From positions 15,853,001 through 15,917,000 of the forward strand of contig OY756961.1 in NCBI GenBank assembly GCA_963580455.1: a DNA stretch of 64,000 bases, in the 5' to 3' direction. Shown here piece by piece: positions 40,087 through 52,668 of the stretch; position 1 is the stretch's first letter; every line of letters begins with the position of its first letter. The notes beneath the pieces are model-generated. The model saw only the letters and a program-made list of their open reading frames with translations. It had not been told where the DNA came from and did not search any database. Both the position numbers and the translations under genes were made by a program. This DNA is from Euonymus europaeus (lineage: Eukaryota; Streptophyta; Magnoliopsida; Celastrales; Celastraceae).

Positions 40087-40670
40087 AAACTTTGGACCAT
40101 CAAAGTTGCTCTATGTAGACTTTTTATTGTTCTCATATGTCAAATTTTACGAGTATAAGCTTCCTAGATTATTTCGATGCCAAAACACCAACTTTCTATG
40201 ACAAATGGACAAAACCGTTAAAAGCTCCTCCATAGAGAGTGTTGAGCGACTTCGGACCTTCAAAATTGCTCGGTGTACAATTTTTATTGTTCTTATATGT
40301 CAAATTTTACGAGTATAAGCGTCATAGATTATTTCGATTCCAAAACACTAACTTTCTATGACAGATGGACAAAACCGTTAAAAGCTCCTCCATAGAGAGA
40401 GTTGAGCAACTTCGGACCATCAAAAATGCTCTATGTACACTTTTTATTGTTTTTCTATGTCAAATTTTATGAGTATAAGCTTCCTAGATTATTTCGATGC
40501 CAAAACACCAACTTTCTATGACAAATGGACAAAACCGTTAAAAGCTCCTCCATAGAGAGAGTTGAGCAACTTCGGACCATCAAAGTTGCTCGGTGTACAC
40601 TTTTTATTGTTCTTCTATGTCAAATTTTAGGAGTATAAGCTTCCTACATTATTTCGATGCCAAAACACCA
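39421..40670. repeat. 4-monomer (640 bp) tandem pair
   Basis: The block holding GTTGAGAAACTTTGG, CTCTATGTAGAC, AAGCGTCATAG, TTTCGATTCC and CAAAAATGCTC at about 39,441-40,080 is repeated at 40,081-40,670. CAAAAATGCT lies at 39,781 and 40,421. Copy 1 of the 27-monomer block has only one such unit near 36,081-36,660, so this doubling is later. The same module appears again near 41.7, 42.3, 45.2 and 48.4 kb. Confidence 0.85.
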
Positions 40671-43600
40671 ACTCTCTATGACAAATGGAAAAAACCGTTA
40701 AGAGCTCCTCCATAGAGAGAGTTGAGCAACTTCGGACTATCAAAGTTTCTCGGGATCGACTTTTTATTGTTCTTCTATGTTAAATTTTACGAGTATAAGC
40801 TTCCTAGATTATTTCCATGCTAAAACACCAACTTTCTATGACAAATGGACAAAACTGTTAAAAGCTCCTCCATAGAGAGAGTTGAGCAACTTCGGACCAT
40901 CAAAGTTACTCTGTGTACAATTTTTATTGTTCTTATATGTCAAATTTTACGTGTATAAGCTTTATAGATTATTTCGATGCCAAAACACCAACTTTCTTTG
41001 ACAAATGGACTAAACCGTTAGAAGCTCCTCCATAGAGAGAGTTGAGCAACTTCGGACTATCGAAGTTGGTCGGGATAGACTTTTTATTGTTCTTCTATGT
41101 CAAATTTTACGAGTATAAGCTTCCTACATTATTTCGATGCCAAAACACCAACTTTCTATGACAAATGGACAAAGCCGTTAAAAGCTCCTCCATAGAGACA
41201 GTTGGGCAACTTCGGAGCATCAAAGTTGCTCGGTGTACAATTTTTATTGTTCTCATATGTCAAATTTTTTGAGTATAAGCTTCATAGATTATTTCGATGC
41301 CAAAACACCAACTTTCTATGACAAATGGACAAAACCGTTAGGAGCTCCTCCATAGAGAGAGTTGAGCAACTTCGGATTATCAAAGTTGCTCGAAATAGAC
41401 ATTTTATTGTTCTTCTATGTCAAATTTTTTGAGTATATGCTTCATAGATTATTTCGATGCCAAAACACCAACTTTCTATGACAAATGGACAAAACCGTTA
41501 AGAGCTCCTCCATAGAGAGAGTTGAGCAACTTCGGATTATCAAAGTTGCTCGGGATAGACTTTTTATTGTTCTTCTATGTCAAATTTTACGAGTATAAGC
41601 TTCATAGATTATTTCGATGCCAAAACACCAACTTTCTATGACAAATGGAGAAAACTGTTAAAAGCTCCTCCATAGAGAGAGTTGAGAAACTTTGGACCAT
41701 CAAAGTTGCTCTATGTAGACTTTTTATTGTTCTCATATGTCAAATTTTATGAGTATAAGCTTGCTAGATTATTTCGATGCCAAAACACCAACTTTCTATG
41801 ACAAATGGACAAAACCGTTAAAAGCTCCTCCATAGAGAGAGTTGAGCGACTTCGGACCTTCAAAATTGCTCGGTGCACAATTTTTATTGTTCTTATATGT
41901 CAAATTTTACGAGTATAAGCGTCATAGATTATTTCGATTCCAAAACACCAACTTTCTATGACAGATGGACAAAACCGTTAAAAGCTCCTCCATAGAGAGA
42001 GTTGAGCAACTTCGGACCATCAAAAATGCTCTATGTACACTTTTTATTGTTTTTCTATGTCAAATTTTATGAGTATAAGCTTCCTAGATTATTTCGATGC
42101 CAAAACACCAACTTTCTATGACAAATGGACAAAACCGTTAAAAGCTCCTCCATAGAGAGAGTTGAGCAACTTCGGACCATCAAAGTTGCTCGGTGTACAC
42201 TTTTTATTGTTCTTCTATGTTAAATTTTACGAGTATAAGCTTCCTAGATTATTTCGATGCCAAAACACCAACTTTCTATGACAAATGGACAAAACCGTTA
42301 AAAGCTCCTCCATAGAGAGAGTTGAGAAACTTTGGACCATCAAAGTTGCTCTATGTAGACTTTTTATTGTTCTCATATGTCAAATTTTACGAGTATAAGC
42401 TTCCTAGATTATTTCGATGCCAAAACAACAACTTTCTATGACAAATGGACAAAACCGTTAAAAGCTCCTCCATAGAGAGTGTTGAGCGACTTTGGACCTT
42501 CAAAATTGCTCGGTGTACAATTTTTATTGTTCTTATATGTCAAATTTTACGAGTATAAGCGTCATAGATTATTTCGATTCCAAAACACCAACTTTCTATG
42601 ACAGATGGACAAAACCGTTAAAAGCTCCTCCATAGAGAGAGTTGAGCAACTTCGGACCATCAAAAATGCTCTATGTACACTTTTTATTGTTTTTCTATGT
42701 CAAATTTTATGAGTATAAGCTTCCTAGATTATTTCGATGCCAAAACACCAACTTTCTATGACAAATGGACAAAACCGTTAAAAACTCCTCCATAGAGAGA
42801 GTTGAGCAACTTCGGACCATCAAAGTTGCTCGGTGTACACTTTTTATTGTTCTTCTATGTCAAATTTTATGAGTATAAGCTTCCTACATTATTTCGATGC
42901 CAAAACACCAACTCTCTATGACTAATGGAAAAAACTGTTAAGAGCTCCTCCATAGAGAGAGTTGAGCAACTTCGGACTATCAAAGTTTCTCGGGATAGAC
43001 TTTTTATTGTTCTTCTATGTTAAATTTTACGAGTATAAGCTTCCTAGATTATTTCCATGCTAAAACACCAACTTTCTATGACAAATGGACAAAACTGTTA
43101 AAAGCTCCTCCATAGAGAGAGTTGAGCAACTTCGGACCATCAAAGTTACTCGGTGTACAATTTTTATTGTTCTTATATGTCAAATTTTACGTGTATAAGC
43201 TTTATAGATTATTTCGATGCCAAAACACCAACTTTCTTTGACAAATGGACAAAACCGTTAGAAGCTCCTCCATAGAGAGAGTTGAGCAATTTCGGACTAT
43301 CAAAGTTGCTCGGGATAGACTTTTTATTGTTCTTCTATGTCAAATTTTACGAGTATAAGCTTCATAGATTATTTCGATGCCAAAACACCAACTTTCTATG
43401 ACAAATGGACAAAACCGTTAAAAGCTCCTCCATAGAGAGAGTTGAGCAACTTCGGACCATCAAAGTTGCTCGGTGTACACTTTTTATTGTTCTTCTATGT
43501 CAAATTTTATGAGTATAAGCTTCCTACATTATTTCGATGCCAAAACACCAACTCTCTATGACTAATGGAAAAAACTGTTAAGAGCTCCTCCATAGAGAGA

Positions 43601-44180
43601 GTTGAGCAACTTCGGACTATCAAAGTTTCTCGGGATAGACTTTTTATTGTTCTTCTACGTTAAATTTTACGAGTATAAGCTTCCTAGATTATTTCCATGC
43701 TAAAACACCAACTTTCTATGACAAATGGACAAAACTGTTAAAAGCTCCTCCATAGAGAGAGTTGAGCAACTTCGGACCATCAAAGTTACTCGGTGTACAA
43801 TTTTTATTGTTCTTATATGTCAAATTTTACGTGTATAAGCTTTATAGATTATTTCGATGCCAAAACACCAACTTTCTTTGACAAATGGACAAAACCGTTA
43901 GAAGCTCCTCCATAGAGAGAGTTGAGCAATTTCGGACTATCAAAGTTGCTCGGGATAGACTTTTTATTGTTCTTCTATGTCAAATTTTATGAGTATAAGC
44001 TTCCTAGATTATTTCGATGGCAAAATGCCAACTTTCTATGACAAATGGGTAAAACCGTTAAAAGCTATTCCATAGAGAGAGTTGAGCAACTTCGGACCAT
44101 CAAAGTTGCTCGGTGTACACTTTTTATTGTTCTTCTATGTCAAATTTTATGAGTATAAGCTTCCTACATTATTTCGATGC
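40661..44180. repeat. 22-monomer (3,520 bp) unit
   Basis: Its beginning, about 40,661-42,280, recurs at 44,181-45,800 with an offset of exactly 3,520 bp. Shared rare marks are CAACTCTCTATG, CTCGGGATCGAC, ATCGAAGTTGGTCGGG, CTTCGGAGCATC and GAGTATATGC. Inside it, the 640-bp module with CAAAAATGCTC is present twice (42,021 and 42,661). It has the same monomer number as the unit at 14.7 kb but a different composition. Confidence 0.82.
42901..44180. repeat. Nested 4-monomer (640 bp) tandem pair
   Basis: Bases 42,901-43,540 and 43,541-44,180 share CAACTCTCTATGACTAATGG, AAAACTGTTAAGAG, CATGCTAAAACACC and GAGCAATTTCGG at 640-bp spacing. The second copy ends with a diverged monomer holding CAAAATGCC, GGGTAAAACC and AGCTATTCC near 44,030-44,070, seen nowhere else. 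Confidence 0.82.
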
Positions 44181-45829
44181 CAAAACACCAACTCTCTATG
44201 ACAAATGGAAAAAACCGTTAAGAGCTCCTCCATAGAGAGAGTTGAGCAACTTCGGACTATCAAAGTTTCTCGGGATCGACTTTTTATTGTTCTTCTATGT
44301 TAAATTTTACGAGTATAAGCTTCCTAGATTATTTACATGCTAAAACACCAACTTTCTATGACAAATGGACAAAACTGTTAAAAGCTCCTCCATAGAGAGA
44401 GTTGAGCAACTTCGGACCATCAAAGTTACTCTGTGTACAATTTTTATTGTTCTTATATGTCAAATTTTACGTGTATAAGCTTTATAGATTATTTCGATGC
44501 CAAAACACCAACTTTCTTTGACAAATGGACTAAACCGTTAGAAGCTCCTCCATAGAGAGAGTTGAGCAACTTCGGACTATCGAAGTTGGTCGGGATAGAC
44601 TTTTTATTGTTCTTCTATGTCAAATTTTACGAGTATAAGCTTCCTACATTATTTCGATGCCAAAACACCAACTTTCTATGACAAATGGACAAAGCCGTTA
44701 AAAGCTCCTCCATAGAGAGAGTTGGGCAACTTCGGAGCATCAAAGTTGCTCGGTGTACAATTTTTATTGTTCTCATATGTCAAATTTTTTGAGTATAAGC
44801 TTCATAGATTATTTCGATGCCAAAACACCAACTTTCTATGACAAATGGACAAAACCGTTAGGAGCTCCTCCATAGAGAGAGTTGAGCAACTTCGGATTAT
44901 CAAAGTTGCTCGAAATAGACATTTTATTGTTCTTCTATGTCAAATTTTTTGAGTATATGCTTCATAGATTATTTCGATGCCAAAACACCAACTTTCTATG
45001 ACAAATGGACAAAACCGTTAAGAGCTCCTCCATAGAGAGAGTTGAGCAACTTCGGATTATCAAAGTTGCTCGGGATAGACTTTTTATTGTTCTTCTATGT
45101 CAAATTTTACGAGTATAAGCTTCATAGATTATTTCGATGCCAAAACACCAACTTTCTATGACAAATGGACAAAACCGTTAAAAGCTCCTCCATAGAGAGA
45201 GTTGAGAAACTTTGGACCATCAAAGTTGCTCTATGTAGACTTTTTATTGTTCTCATATGTCAAATTTTACGAGTATAAGCTTGCTAGATTATTTCGATGC
45301 CAAAACACCAACTTTCTATGACAAATGGACAAAACCGTTAAAAGCTCCTCCATAGAGAGTGTTGAGCGACTTCGGACCTTCAAAATTGCTCGGTGCACAA
45401 TTTTTATTGTTCTTATATGTCAAATTTTACGAGTATAACCGTCATAGATTATTTCGATTCCAAAACACCAACTTTCTATGACAGATGGACAAAACCGTTA
45501 AAAGCTCCTCCATAGAGAGAGTTGAGCAACTTCGGACCATCAAAAATGCTCTATGTACACTTTTTATTGTTTTTCTATGTCAAATTTTATGAGTATAAGC
45601 TTCCTAGATTATTTCGATGCCGAAACACCAACTTTCTATGACAAATGGACAAAACCGTTAAAAGCTCCTCCATAGAGAGAGTTGAGCAACTTCGGACCAT
45701 CAAAGTTGCTCGGTGTACACTTTTTATTGTTCTTCTATGTTAAATTTTACGAGTATAAGCTTCCTAGATTATTTCGATGCCAAAACACCAACTTTCTATG
45801 ACAAATGGACAAAACCGTTAGAAGCTCCT
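44181..45829. repeat. Partial second copy of the 3,520-bp unit
   Basis: Matches 40,661-42,300 at an offset of 3,520 bp, then breaks off near 45,820 and joins a copy of its own interior: 45,841-46,330 follows 44,561-45,050 at an offset of 1,280 bp (8 monomers; GAAGTTGGTCGGG near 44,582 and 45,862). Private marks include TATAACCGTCATAG near 45,437 and GATGCCGAAACACC near 45,619. Confidence 0.8.
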
Positions 45830-48360
45830 CCATAGAGAGAGTTGAGCAACTTCGGACTATCGAAGTTGGTCGGGATAGACTTTTTATTGTTCTTCTATGT
45901 CAAATTTTACGAGTATAAGCTTCCTACATTATTTCGATGCCAAAACACAAACTTTCTACGACAAATGGACAAAGCCGTTAAAAGCTCCTCCATAGAGAGA
46001 GTTGGGCAACTTCGGAGCATCAAAGTTGCTCGGTGTACAATTTTTATTGTTCTCATATGTCAAATTTTTTGAGTATAAGCTTCATAGATTATTTCGATGC
46101 CAAAACACAAACTTTCTATGACAAATGGACAAAACCGTTAGGAACTCCTCCATAGAGAGAGTTGAGCAACTTCGGATTATCAAAGTTGCTCGAAATAGAC
46201 ATTTTATTGTTCTTCTATGTCAAATTTTTTGAGTATATGCTTCATAGATTATTTCGATGCCAAAACACCAACTTTCTATGACAAATGGACAAAACCGTTA
46301 AGAGCTCCTCCATAGAGAGAGTTGAGCAACTTCGGATTATCAAAGTTGCTCGAAATAGACATTTTATTGTTCTTCTATGTCAAATTTTATGAGTATAAGC
46401 TTCCTCGATTATTTCGATGCCAAAACAACTACTTTCTATGACAAATGGACAAAACCGTTAAAAGCTCATCCATAGAGAGTGTTGAGTGACTTCGGACCTT
46501 CAATGTTGCTCGGTGTGAAATTTTTATTGTTCTCATATGTCAAATTTTACGAGTATAAGCTTCATAGATTATTTCGATGCCAAAACACAACCTTTCTATT
46601 ACAAATGGACAAAACCGTTAAGAGCTCCTCCATAGAGAGAGTTGAGCAACTTCGGACTATCAAAGTTTCTCGGGATAGACTTTTTATTGTTCTTCTATGT
46701 TAAATTTTACGAGTATAAGCTTCCTAGATTATTTCGATGCTAAAACACCAACTTTCTATGACAAATCGACAAAACCGTTAAAAGCTCCTCCATAGAGAGA
46801 GTTGAACAACTTCGGACCATCAAAATTGTTCTTTATACACTTTTTATTGTTCTTCTATGTGAAATTTTACGAGTATAAGCTTCCTAGATTATTTCGATGC
46901 CAAAACACCAAATTTCTATGAAAAATAGACAAAACCGTTAAGAGCTCCTCCTTAGAGAGAGTTGAGGAACTTCGGACTATCAAAGTTTCTCGGGATAGAC
47001 TTTTTTATGTTCTTCTATGTTAAATTTTGCGAGTATAAGCTTCCTAGATTATTTCGATGCCAAAACACCAACTTTCTATGACAAATGGACAAAACCTTTA
47101 AAAGCTCCTCCATAGAGAGAGTTGAGAAACATCGGACCATCAAAGTTGCTCTATGTAGACTTTTTATTGTTCTCATATGTCATATTTTTCGAGTATAAGC
47201 TTCCTAGATTATTTCGACGCCAAAACACTAACTTTCTATGACAAATGGACAAAACCGTTAAAAGCTCCTCCATAGAGAGTGTTGAGCGACTTCGGACCTT
47301 CAAAATTGCTCGGTGTACAATTTTTATTGTTCTTATATGTCAAATTTTACGAGTATAAGCTTCATAGATTATTTCGATGCAAAAACACCAACTTTCTACG
47401 ACAGATGGACAAAACCGTTAAAAGCTCCTCCATAGAGAGAGTTGAGCAACTTCGGACCATCAAAATTGCTCTATGTACACTTTTTATTGTTTTTCTATGT
47501 CAAATTTTATGAGTATAAGCTTCCTAGATTATTTCGATGGCAAAACACCAACTTTCTATGACAAATGGGCAAAACCGTTAAAAGCTCCTCCATAGAGAGA
47601 GTTGAGCAACTTCGGACAATCAAAGTTACTCGGTGTACACTTTTTATTGTTCTTCTATGTCAAATTTTATGAGTATAAGCTTCCTACATTATTTCGATGC
47701 CAAAACACCAACTCTCTATGACAAATGGAAAACACCGTTAAGAGCTCCTCCATAGAGAGAGTTGAGCAACTTCGGACTATCAAAGTTTCTCGGGATAGAC
47801 TTTTTATTGTTCTTCTATGTCAAATTTTACGAGTATAAGCTTCCTAGATTATTTCCATGCTAAAACACCAACTTTCTATGACAAATGGACAAAACTGTTA
47901 AAAGCTCCTCCATAGAGAGAGTTGAGCAACTTCGGACCATCAAAGTTACTCGGTGTACAATTTTTATTGTTCTTATATGTCAAATTTTACGTGTATAAGC
48001 TTTATAGATTATTTCGATGCCAAAACACCAACTTTCTTTGACAAATGGACTAAACCGTTAGAAGCTCCTCCATAGAGAGAGTTGAGCAACTTCGGACTAT
48101 CGAAGTTGGTCGGGATAGACTTTTTATTGTTCTTCTATGTCAAATTTTACGAGTATAAGCTTCCTACATTATTTCGATGCCAAAACACCAACTTTCTATG
48201 ACAAATGGACAAAGCCGTTAAAAGCTCCTCCATAGAGAGAGTTGGGCAACTTCGGAGAATCAAAGTTGCTCGGTGTACAATTTTTATTGTTCTCATATGT
48301 CAAACTTTTTGAGTATAAGCTTCATAGATTATTTCGATGCCAAAACACCAACTTTCTATG
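45830..48360. repeat. 24-monomer HOR, first (diverged, partial) copy
   Basis: Matches 49,670-52,200 at an offset of 3,840 bp, 24 monomers. The shared order includes GAGTATATGC, CTTCCTCG with AAAACAAC, GAGTGTTGAGT with TCAATGTTGCTC and GTGTGAAATT, CACAACCTTTC, the CGGGATAGAC type, the TTTATACAC type and the GAAAAATAGAC type. Substitutions are scattered: CGAAGTTGGT here is CAAAGTTGCT there, and ATTTTGCGAG near 47,025 is ATTTTACGAG. Confidence 0.8.
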
Positions 48361-48829
48361 AAAAATGGACAAAACCGTTAAAAGCTCCTCCATAGAGAGA
48401 GTTGAGAAACATCGGACCATCAAAGTTGCTCTATGTAGACTTTTTATTCTTCTCATATGTCAAATTTTTCGAGTATAAGCTTCCTAGATTATTTCGATGC
48501 CAAAACACTAACTTTGTATGACAAATGGACAAAACCGTTAAAAGCTCCTCCATAGAGAGTGTTGAGCAACTTCGGACCTTCAAAATTTCTCGGTGCACAA
48601 TTTTTATTGTTCTTATATGTCAAATTTTACGAGTATAAGCGTCATAGATTATTTCGATTCCAAAACACCAACTTTCTATGACAGATGGACAAAACCGTTA
48701 AAAGCTCCTCCATAGAGAGAGTTGAGCAACTTCGGACCATCAAAAATGCTCTATGTACACTTTTTATTGTTTTTCTATGTCAAATTTTATGAGTATAAGC
48801 TTCCTAGATTATTTCGATGCCAAAACACC
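48361..48829. repeat. Junction monomers between 24-monomer copies
   Basis: About three monomers that belong to the 640-bp module seen at 40-45 kb, with GTTGAGAAACATCGG, CTCGGTGCACAA, AAGCGTCATAG, TTTCGATTCC and CAAAAATGCTC at 48,741. They interrupt the 24-monomer order and mark where the near-identical copies begin. Confidence 0.7.
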
Positions 48830-48973
48830 AACTTTCTATGACAAATGGACAAAACCGTTAAAAGCTCCTCCATAGAGAGAGTTGAGCAACTTCGGACCAT
48901 CAAAGTTGCTCGGTGTACACTTTTTATTGTTCTTCTATGTTAAATTTTACGAGTATAAGCTTCCTAGATTATT
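48814..48973 (+). repeat. Representative satellite monomer (160 bp)
   Basis: This unit is close to the consensus. In order it shows: TCGATGCCAAAACACCAAC at positions 1-19; CTATGACAAATGGAC; AAAACCGTTAAAAGCTCC; CATAGAGAGAGTTGAGC; CAACTTCGGACCATCAAAG; TTGCTCGGTGTACA; a T-rich run TTTTTATTGTTCTT; ATGT(C/T/G)AAATTTTACGAG; then TATAAGCTTC and the A+T-rich end leading into the next unit. The best-conserved stretch is the join GATTATTTCGATGCC. Variable points that define monomer types include CTATGAC/TTATGAC/CTTTGAC/CTGTGAC, AATGG/AATCG/AATAG, CATAG/CTTAG, CTCGGTGTACA/CTCGGGATAGA/CTCTTTATACA/CTCGAAATAGA, TTCTTC/TTCTTA/TTCTCA, and CCTAG/CATAG/CCTAC after the HindIII site. Confidence 0.9.
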
Positions 48974-51900
48974 TCGATGCCAAAACACCAACTTTCTATG
49001 ACAAATGGACAAAACCGTTAGAAGCTCCTCCATAGAGAGAGTTGAGCAACTTCGGACCATCAAAATTGCTCTATGTACACTTTTTATTGTTTTTCTATGT
49101 CAAATTTTATGAGTATAAGCTTCCTAGATTATTTCGATGGCAAAACACCAACTTTCTATGACAAATGGGCAAAACCCTTAAAAGCTCCTCCATAGAGAGA
49201 GTTGAGCAACTTCGGACCATCAAAGTTACTCGGTGTACACTTTTTATTGTTCTTCTATGTCAAATTTTTTGAGTATAAGCTTCCTACATTATTTCGATGC
49301 CAAAACACCAACTCTCTATGAAAAATTGAAAAAACCGTTAAGAGCTCCTCCATAGAGAGAGTTGAGCAACTTCGGACTATCAAAGTTTCTCGGGATAGAC
49401 TTTTTATTGTTCTTCTATGTTAAATTTTACGAGTATAAGCTTCCTAGATTATTTCGATGCTAAAACACCAACTTTCTATGACAAATGGACAAAACTGTTA
49501 AAAGCTCCTCCATAGAGAGAGTTGAGCAACTTCGGACCATCAAAGTTACTCGGTGTACAATTTTTATTGTTCTTATATGTCAAATTTTACGTGTATAAGC
49601 TTTATAGATTATTTCGATGCCAAAACACCAACTTTCTTTGACAAATGGACTAAACCGTTAGAAGCTCCTCCATAGAGAGAGTTGAGCAACTTCGGACTAT
49701 CAAAGTTGCTCGGGATAGACTTTTTATTGTTCTTCTATGTCAAATTTTACGAGTATAAGCTTCCTACATTATTTCGATGCGAAAACACCAACTTTCTATG
49801 ACAAATGGACAAAGCCGTTAAAAGCTCCTCCATAGAGAGAGTTGGGCAACTTCGGAGCATCAAAGTTGCTCGGTGTACAATTTTTATTGTTCTCATATGT
49901 CAAATTTTTTGAGTATAAGCTTCATAGATTATTTCGATGCCAAAACACCAACTTTCTATGACAAATGGACAAAACCGTTAAGAGCTCCTACATAGAGAGA
50001 GTTGAGCAACTTCGGATTATCAAAGTTGCTCGAAATAGACATTTTATTGTTCTTCTATGTAAAATTTTTTGAGTATATGCTTCATAGATTATTTCGATGC
50101 CAAAACACCAACTTTCTATGACAAATGGACAAAACCGTTTAGAGCTCCTCCATAGAGAGAGTTGAGCAACTTCGGATTATCAAAGTTGCTCGAAATAGAC
50201 ATTTTATTGTTCTTCTATGTCAAATTTTATGAGTATAAGCTTCCTCGATTATTTCGATGCCAAAACAACAACTTTCTATGACAAATGGACAAAATCGTTA
50301 AAAGCTCATCCATAGAGAGTGTTGAGTTACTTCGGACCTTCAATGTTGCTCGGTGTGAAATTTTTATTGTTCTCATATGTCAAATTTTACGAGTATAAGC
50401 TTCATAGATTATTTCGATGCCAAAACACAACCTTTCTATGACAAATGGACAAAACCGTTAAGAGCTCCTCCATAGAGAGAGTTGAGCAACTTCGGACTAT
50501 CAAAGTTTCTCGGGATAGACTTTTTATTGTTCTTCTATGTTAAATTTTACGAGTATAATCTTCCTAGATTATTTCGATGCCAAAACCCCAACTTTCTATG
50601 ACAAATCGACAAAACCGTTAAAAGCTCCTCCATAGAGAGAGTTGAACAACTTCGGACCATCAAAATTGCTCTTTATACACTTTTTATTGTTCTTCTATGT
50701 GAAATTTTACGAGTATAAGCTTCCTAGATTATTTCGATGCCAAAACACTAACTTTCTATGAAAAATAGACAAAACCGTTAAGAGCACCTCCTTAGAGAGT
50801 GTTGAGGAACTTCATACTATCAAAGTTTCTCGGGATAGACTTTTTATTGTTCTTCTATGTTAAATTTTACGAGTATAAGCCTCCTAGATTGTTTCGATGC
50901 CAAAACACCAACTTTCTATGACAAATGGACAAAACCGTTAAAAGCTCCTCCATAGAGAGAGTTGAGAAACTTCGGACCATCAAAGTTGCTGTATGTAGAC
51001 TTTTTATTGTTCTCATATGTCAAATTTTACGAGTATAAGCTTCCTATATTATTTCGATGCCAAAACACCAACTTTCTATGACAAATGGACAAAACCGTTA
51101 AAAGCTCCTCCATAGAGAGTGTTGAGCGACTTCGGACCTTCAAAATTGCTCGGTGTACAATTTTTATTGTTCTTATATGTCAAATTTTACGAGTATAAGC
51201 TTCATAGATTATTTCGATGCCAAAACACCAACTTTCTATGACAGATGGACAAAACCGTTAAAAGCTCCTCCATAGAGAGAGTTGAGCAACTTCGAACCAT
51301 CAAAATTGCTCTATGTACACTTTTTATTGTTTTTCTATGTCAAATTTTATGAGTATAAGCTTCCTAGATTATTTCGATGCCAAAACACCAACTTTCTATG
51401 ACAAATGGACAAAACCGTTAAAAGCTCCTCCATAGAGAGAGTTGAGCAACTTCGGACCATCAAAGTTGCTCGGTGTACACTTTTTATTGTTCTTCTATGT
51501 CAAATTTTATGAGTATAAGCTTCCTACATTATTGCGATGCCAAAACACCAACTCTCTATGACAAATGGAAAAAACCGTCAAGAGCTCCTTCATAGAGAGA
51601 GTTGAGCAACTTCGGACTATCAAAGTTGCTCGGGATAGACTTTTTATTGTTCTTCTATGTTAAATTTTACGAGTATAAGCTTCCTAGATTATTTCCATGC
51701 TAAAACACCAACTTTCTATGACAAATGGACAAAACTGTAAAAAGCTCCTCCATAGAGAGAGTTGATCAACTTCGGACCATCAAAGTTACTCGGTTTACAA
51801 TTTTTATTGTTCTTATATGTCAAATTTTACGTGTATAAGCTTTATAGATTATTTTGATGCCAAAACACCAACTTTCTTTGACAAATGGACAAAACCATTA

Positions 51901-52668
51901 GAAGCTCCTCCATTGAGAGAGTTGAGCAACTTCGGACTATCAAAGTTGCTCGGGATAGACTTTTTATTGTTCTTCTATGTCAAATTTTACGAGTATAAGC
52001 TTCCTACATTATTTCGATGCCAAAACACCAACTTTCTATGACAAATGGACAAAGCCGTTAAAAGCTCCTTCATAGAGAGAGTTGGGCAACTTCGGAGCAT
52101 CAAAGTTGCTCGGTATACAATTTTTATTGTTCTCATATGTCAAATTTTTTGAGTATAAGCTTCATAGATTATTTCGATGCCAAAACACCAACTTTCTATG
52201 ACAAATGGACAAAACCGTTAAGAGCTCCTCCATAGAGAGAGTTGAGCAACTTCGGATTATCAAAGTTGCTCGAAATAGACATTTTATTGTTCTTCTATGT
52301 CAAATTTTTTGAGTATAAGCTTCATAGATTATTTCGATGCCAAAACACCAACTTTCTATGACAAATGGACAAAACCGTTAAGAGCTCCTCCATAGAGAGA
52401 GTTGAGCAACTTCAGATTATCAAAGTTGCTCGAAATAGACATTTTATTGTTCTTCTATGTCAAATTTTACGAGTATAAGCTTCCTCGATTATTTCGATGC
52501 CAAAACACCAACTTTCTATGACAAATGGACAAAACAGTTAAAAGCTCATCCATAGAGAGTGTTGAGTGACTTCGGACCTTCAAAGTTGCTCGGTGTATAA
52601 TTTTATTGTTCTTATATGTCAAATTTTACGAGTATAAGCTTCATAGATTATTTCGATGCCAAAACACA
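48830..52668. repeat. 24-monomer HOR (3,839 bp), near-identical copy A
   Basis: Bases from 48,830 onward match 52,669 onward at an offset of 3,839 bp. In my reading only two substitutions separate the copies: G at 49,456 against C at 53,295, and G at 49,781 against C at 53,620. The one-base deletion in GTATAATTTTATTG near 52,603 is shared. Rare shared marks include AGTATAATCTTCC, AAAACCCCAAC, CTTCATACTATC, AAGCCTCCTAGATTG, GCTGTATGTAGAC, CTTCGAACC, ATTATTGCGATG and CGGTTTACAA. Confidence 0.92.
48884..48911. other. Inverted repeat (9-bp arms, 10-base spacer) in the monomer
   Basis: GAGCAACTT is followed after ten bases (CGGACCATCA) by its exact reverse complement AAGTTGCTC. It occupies monomer positions 71-98. 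The same perfect dyad is present in many monomers, for example 12,447-12,474. Other monomer types lose pairs: those with GAACAACTT and AAATTGCTC keep only part of the arms. A stem-loop or cruciform is possible on paper; nothing in the sequence shows that it forms or binds a protein. Confidence 0.75.
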
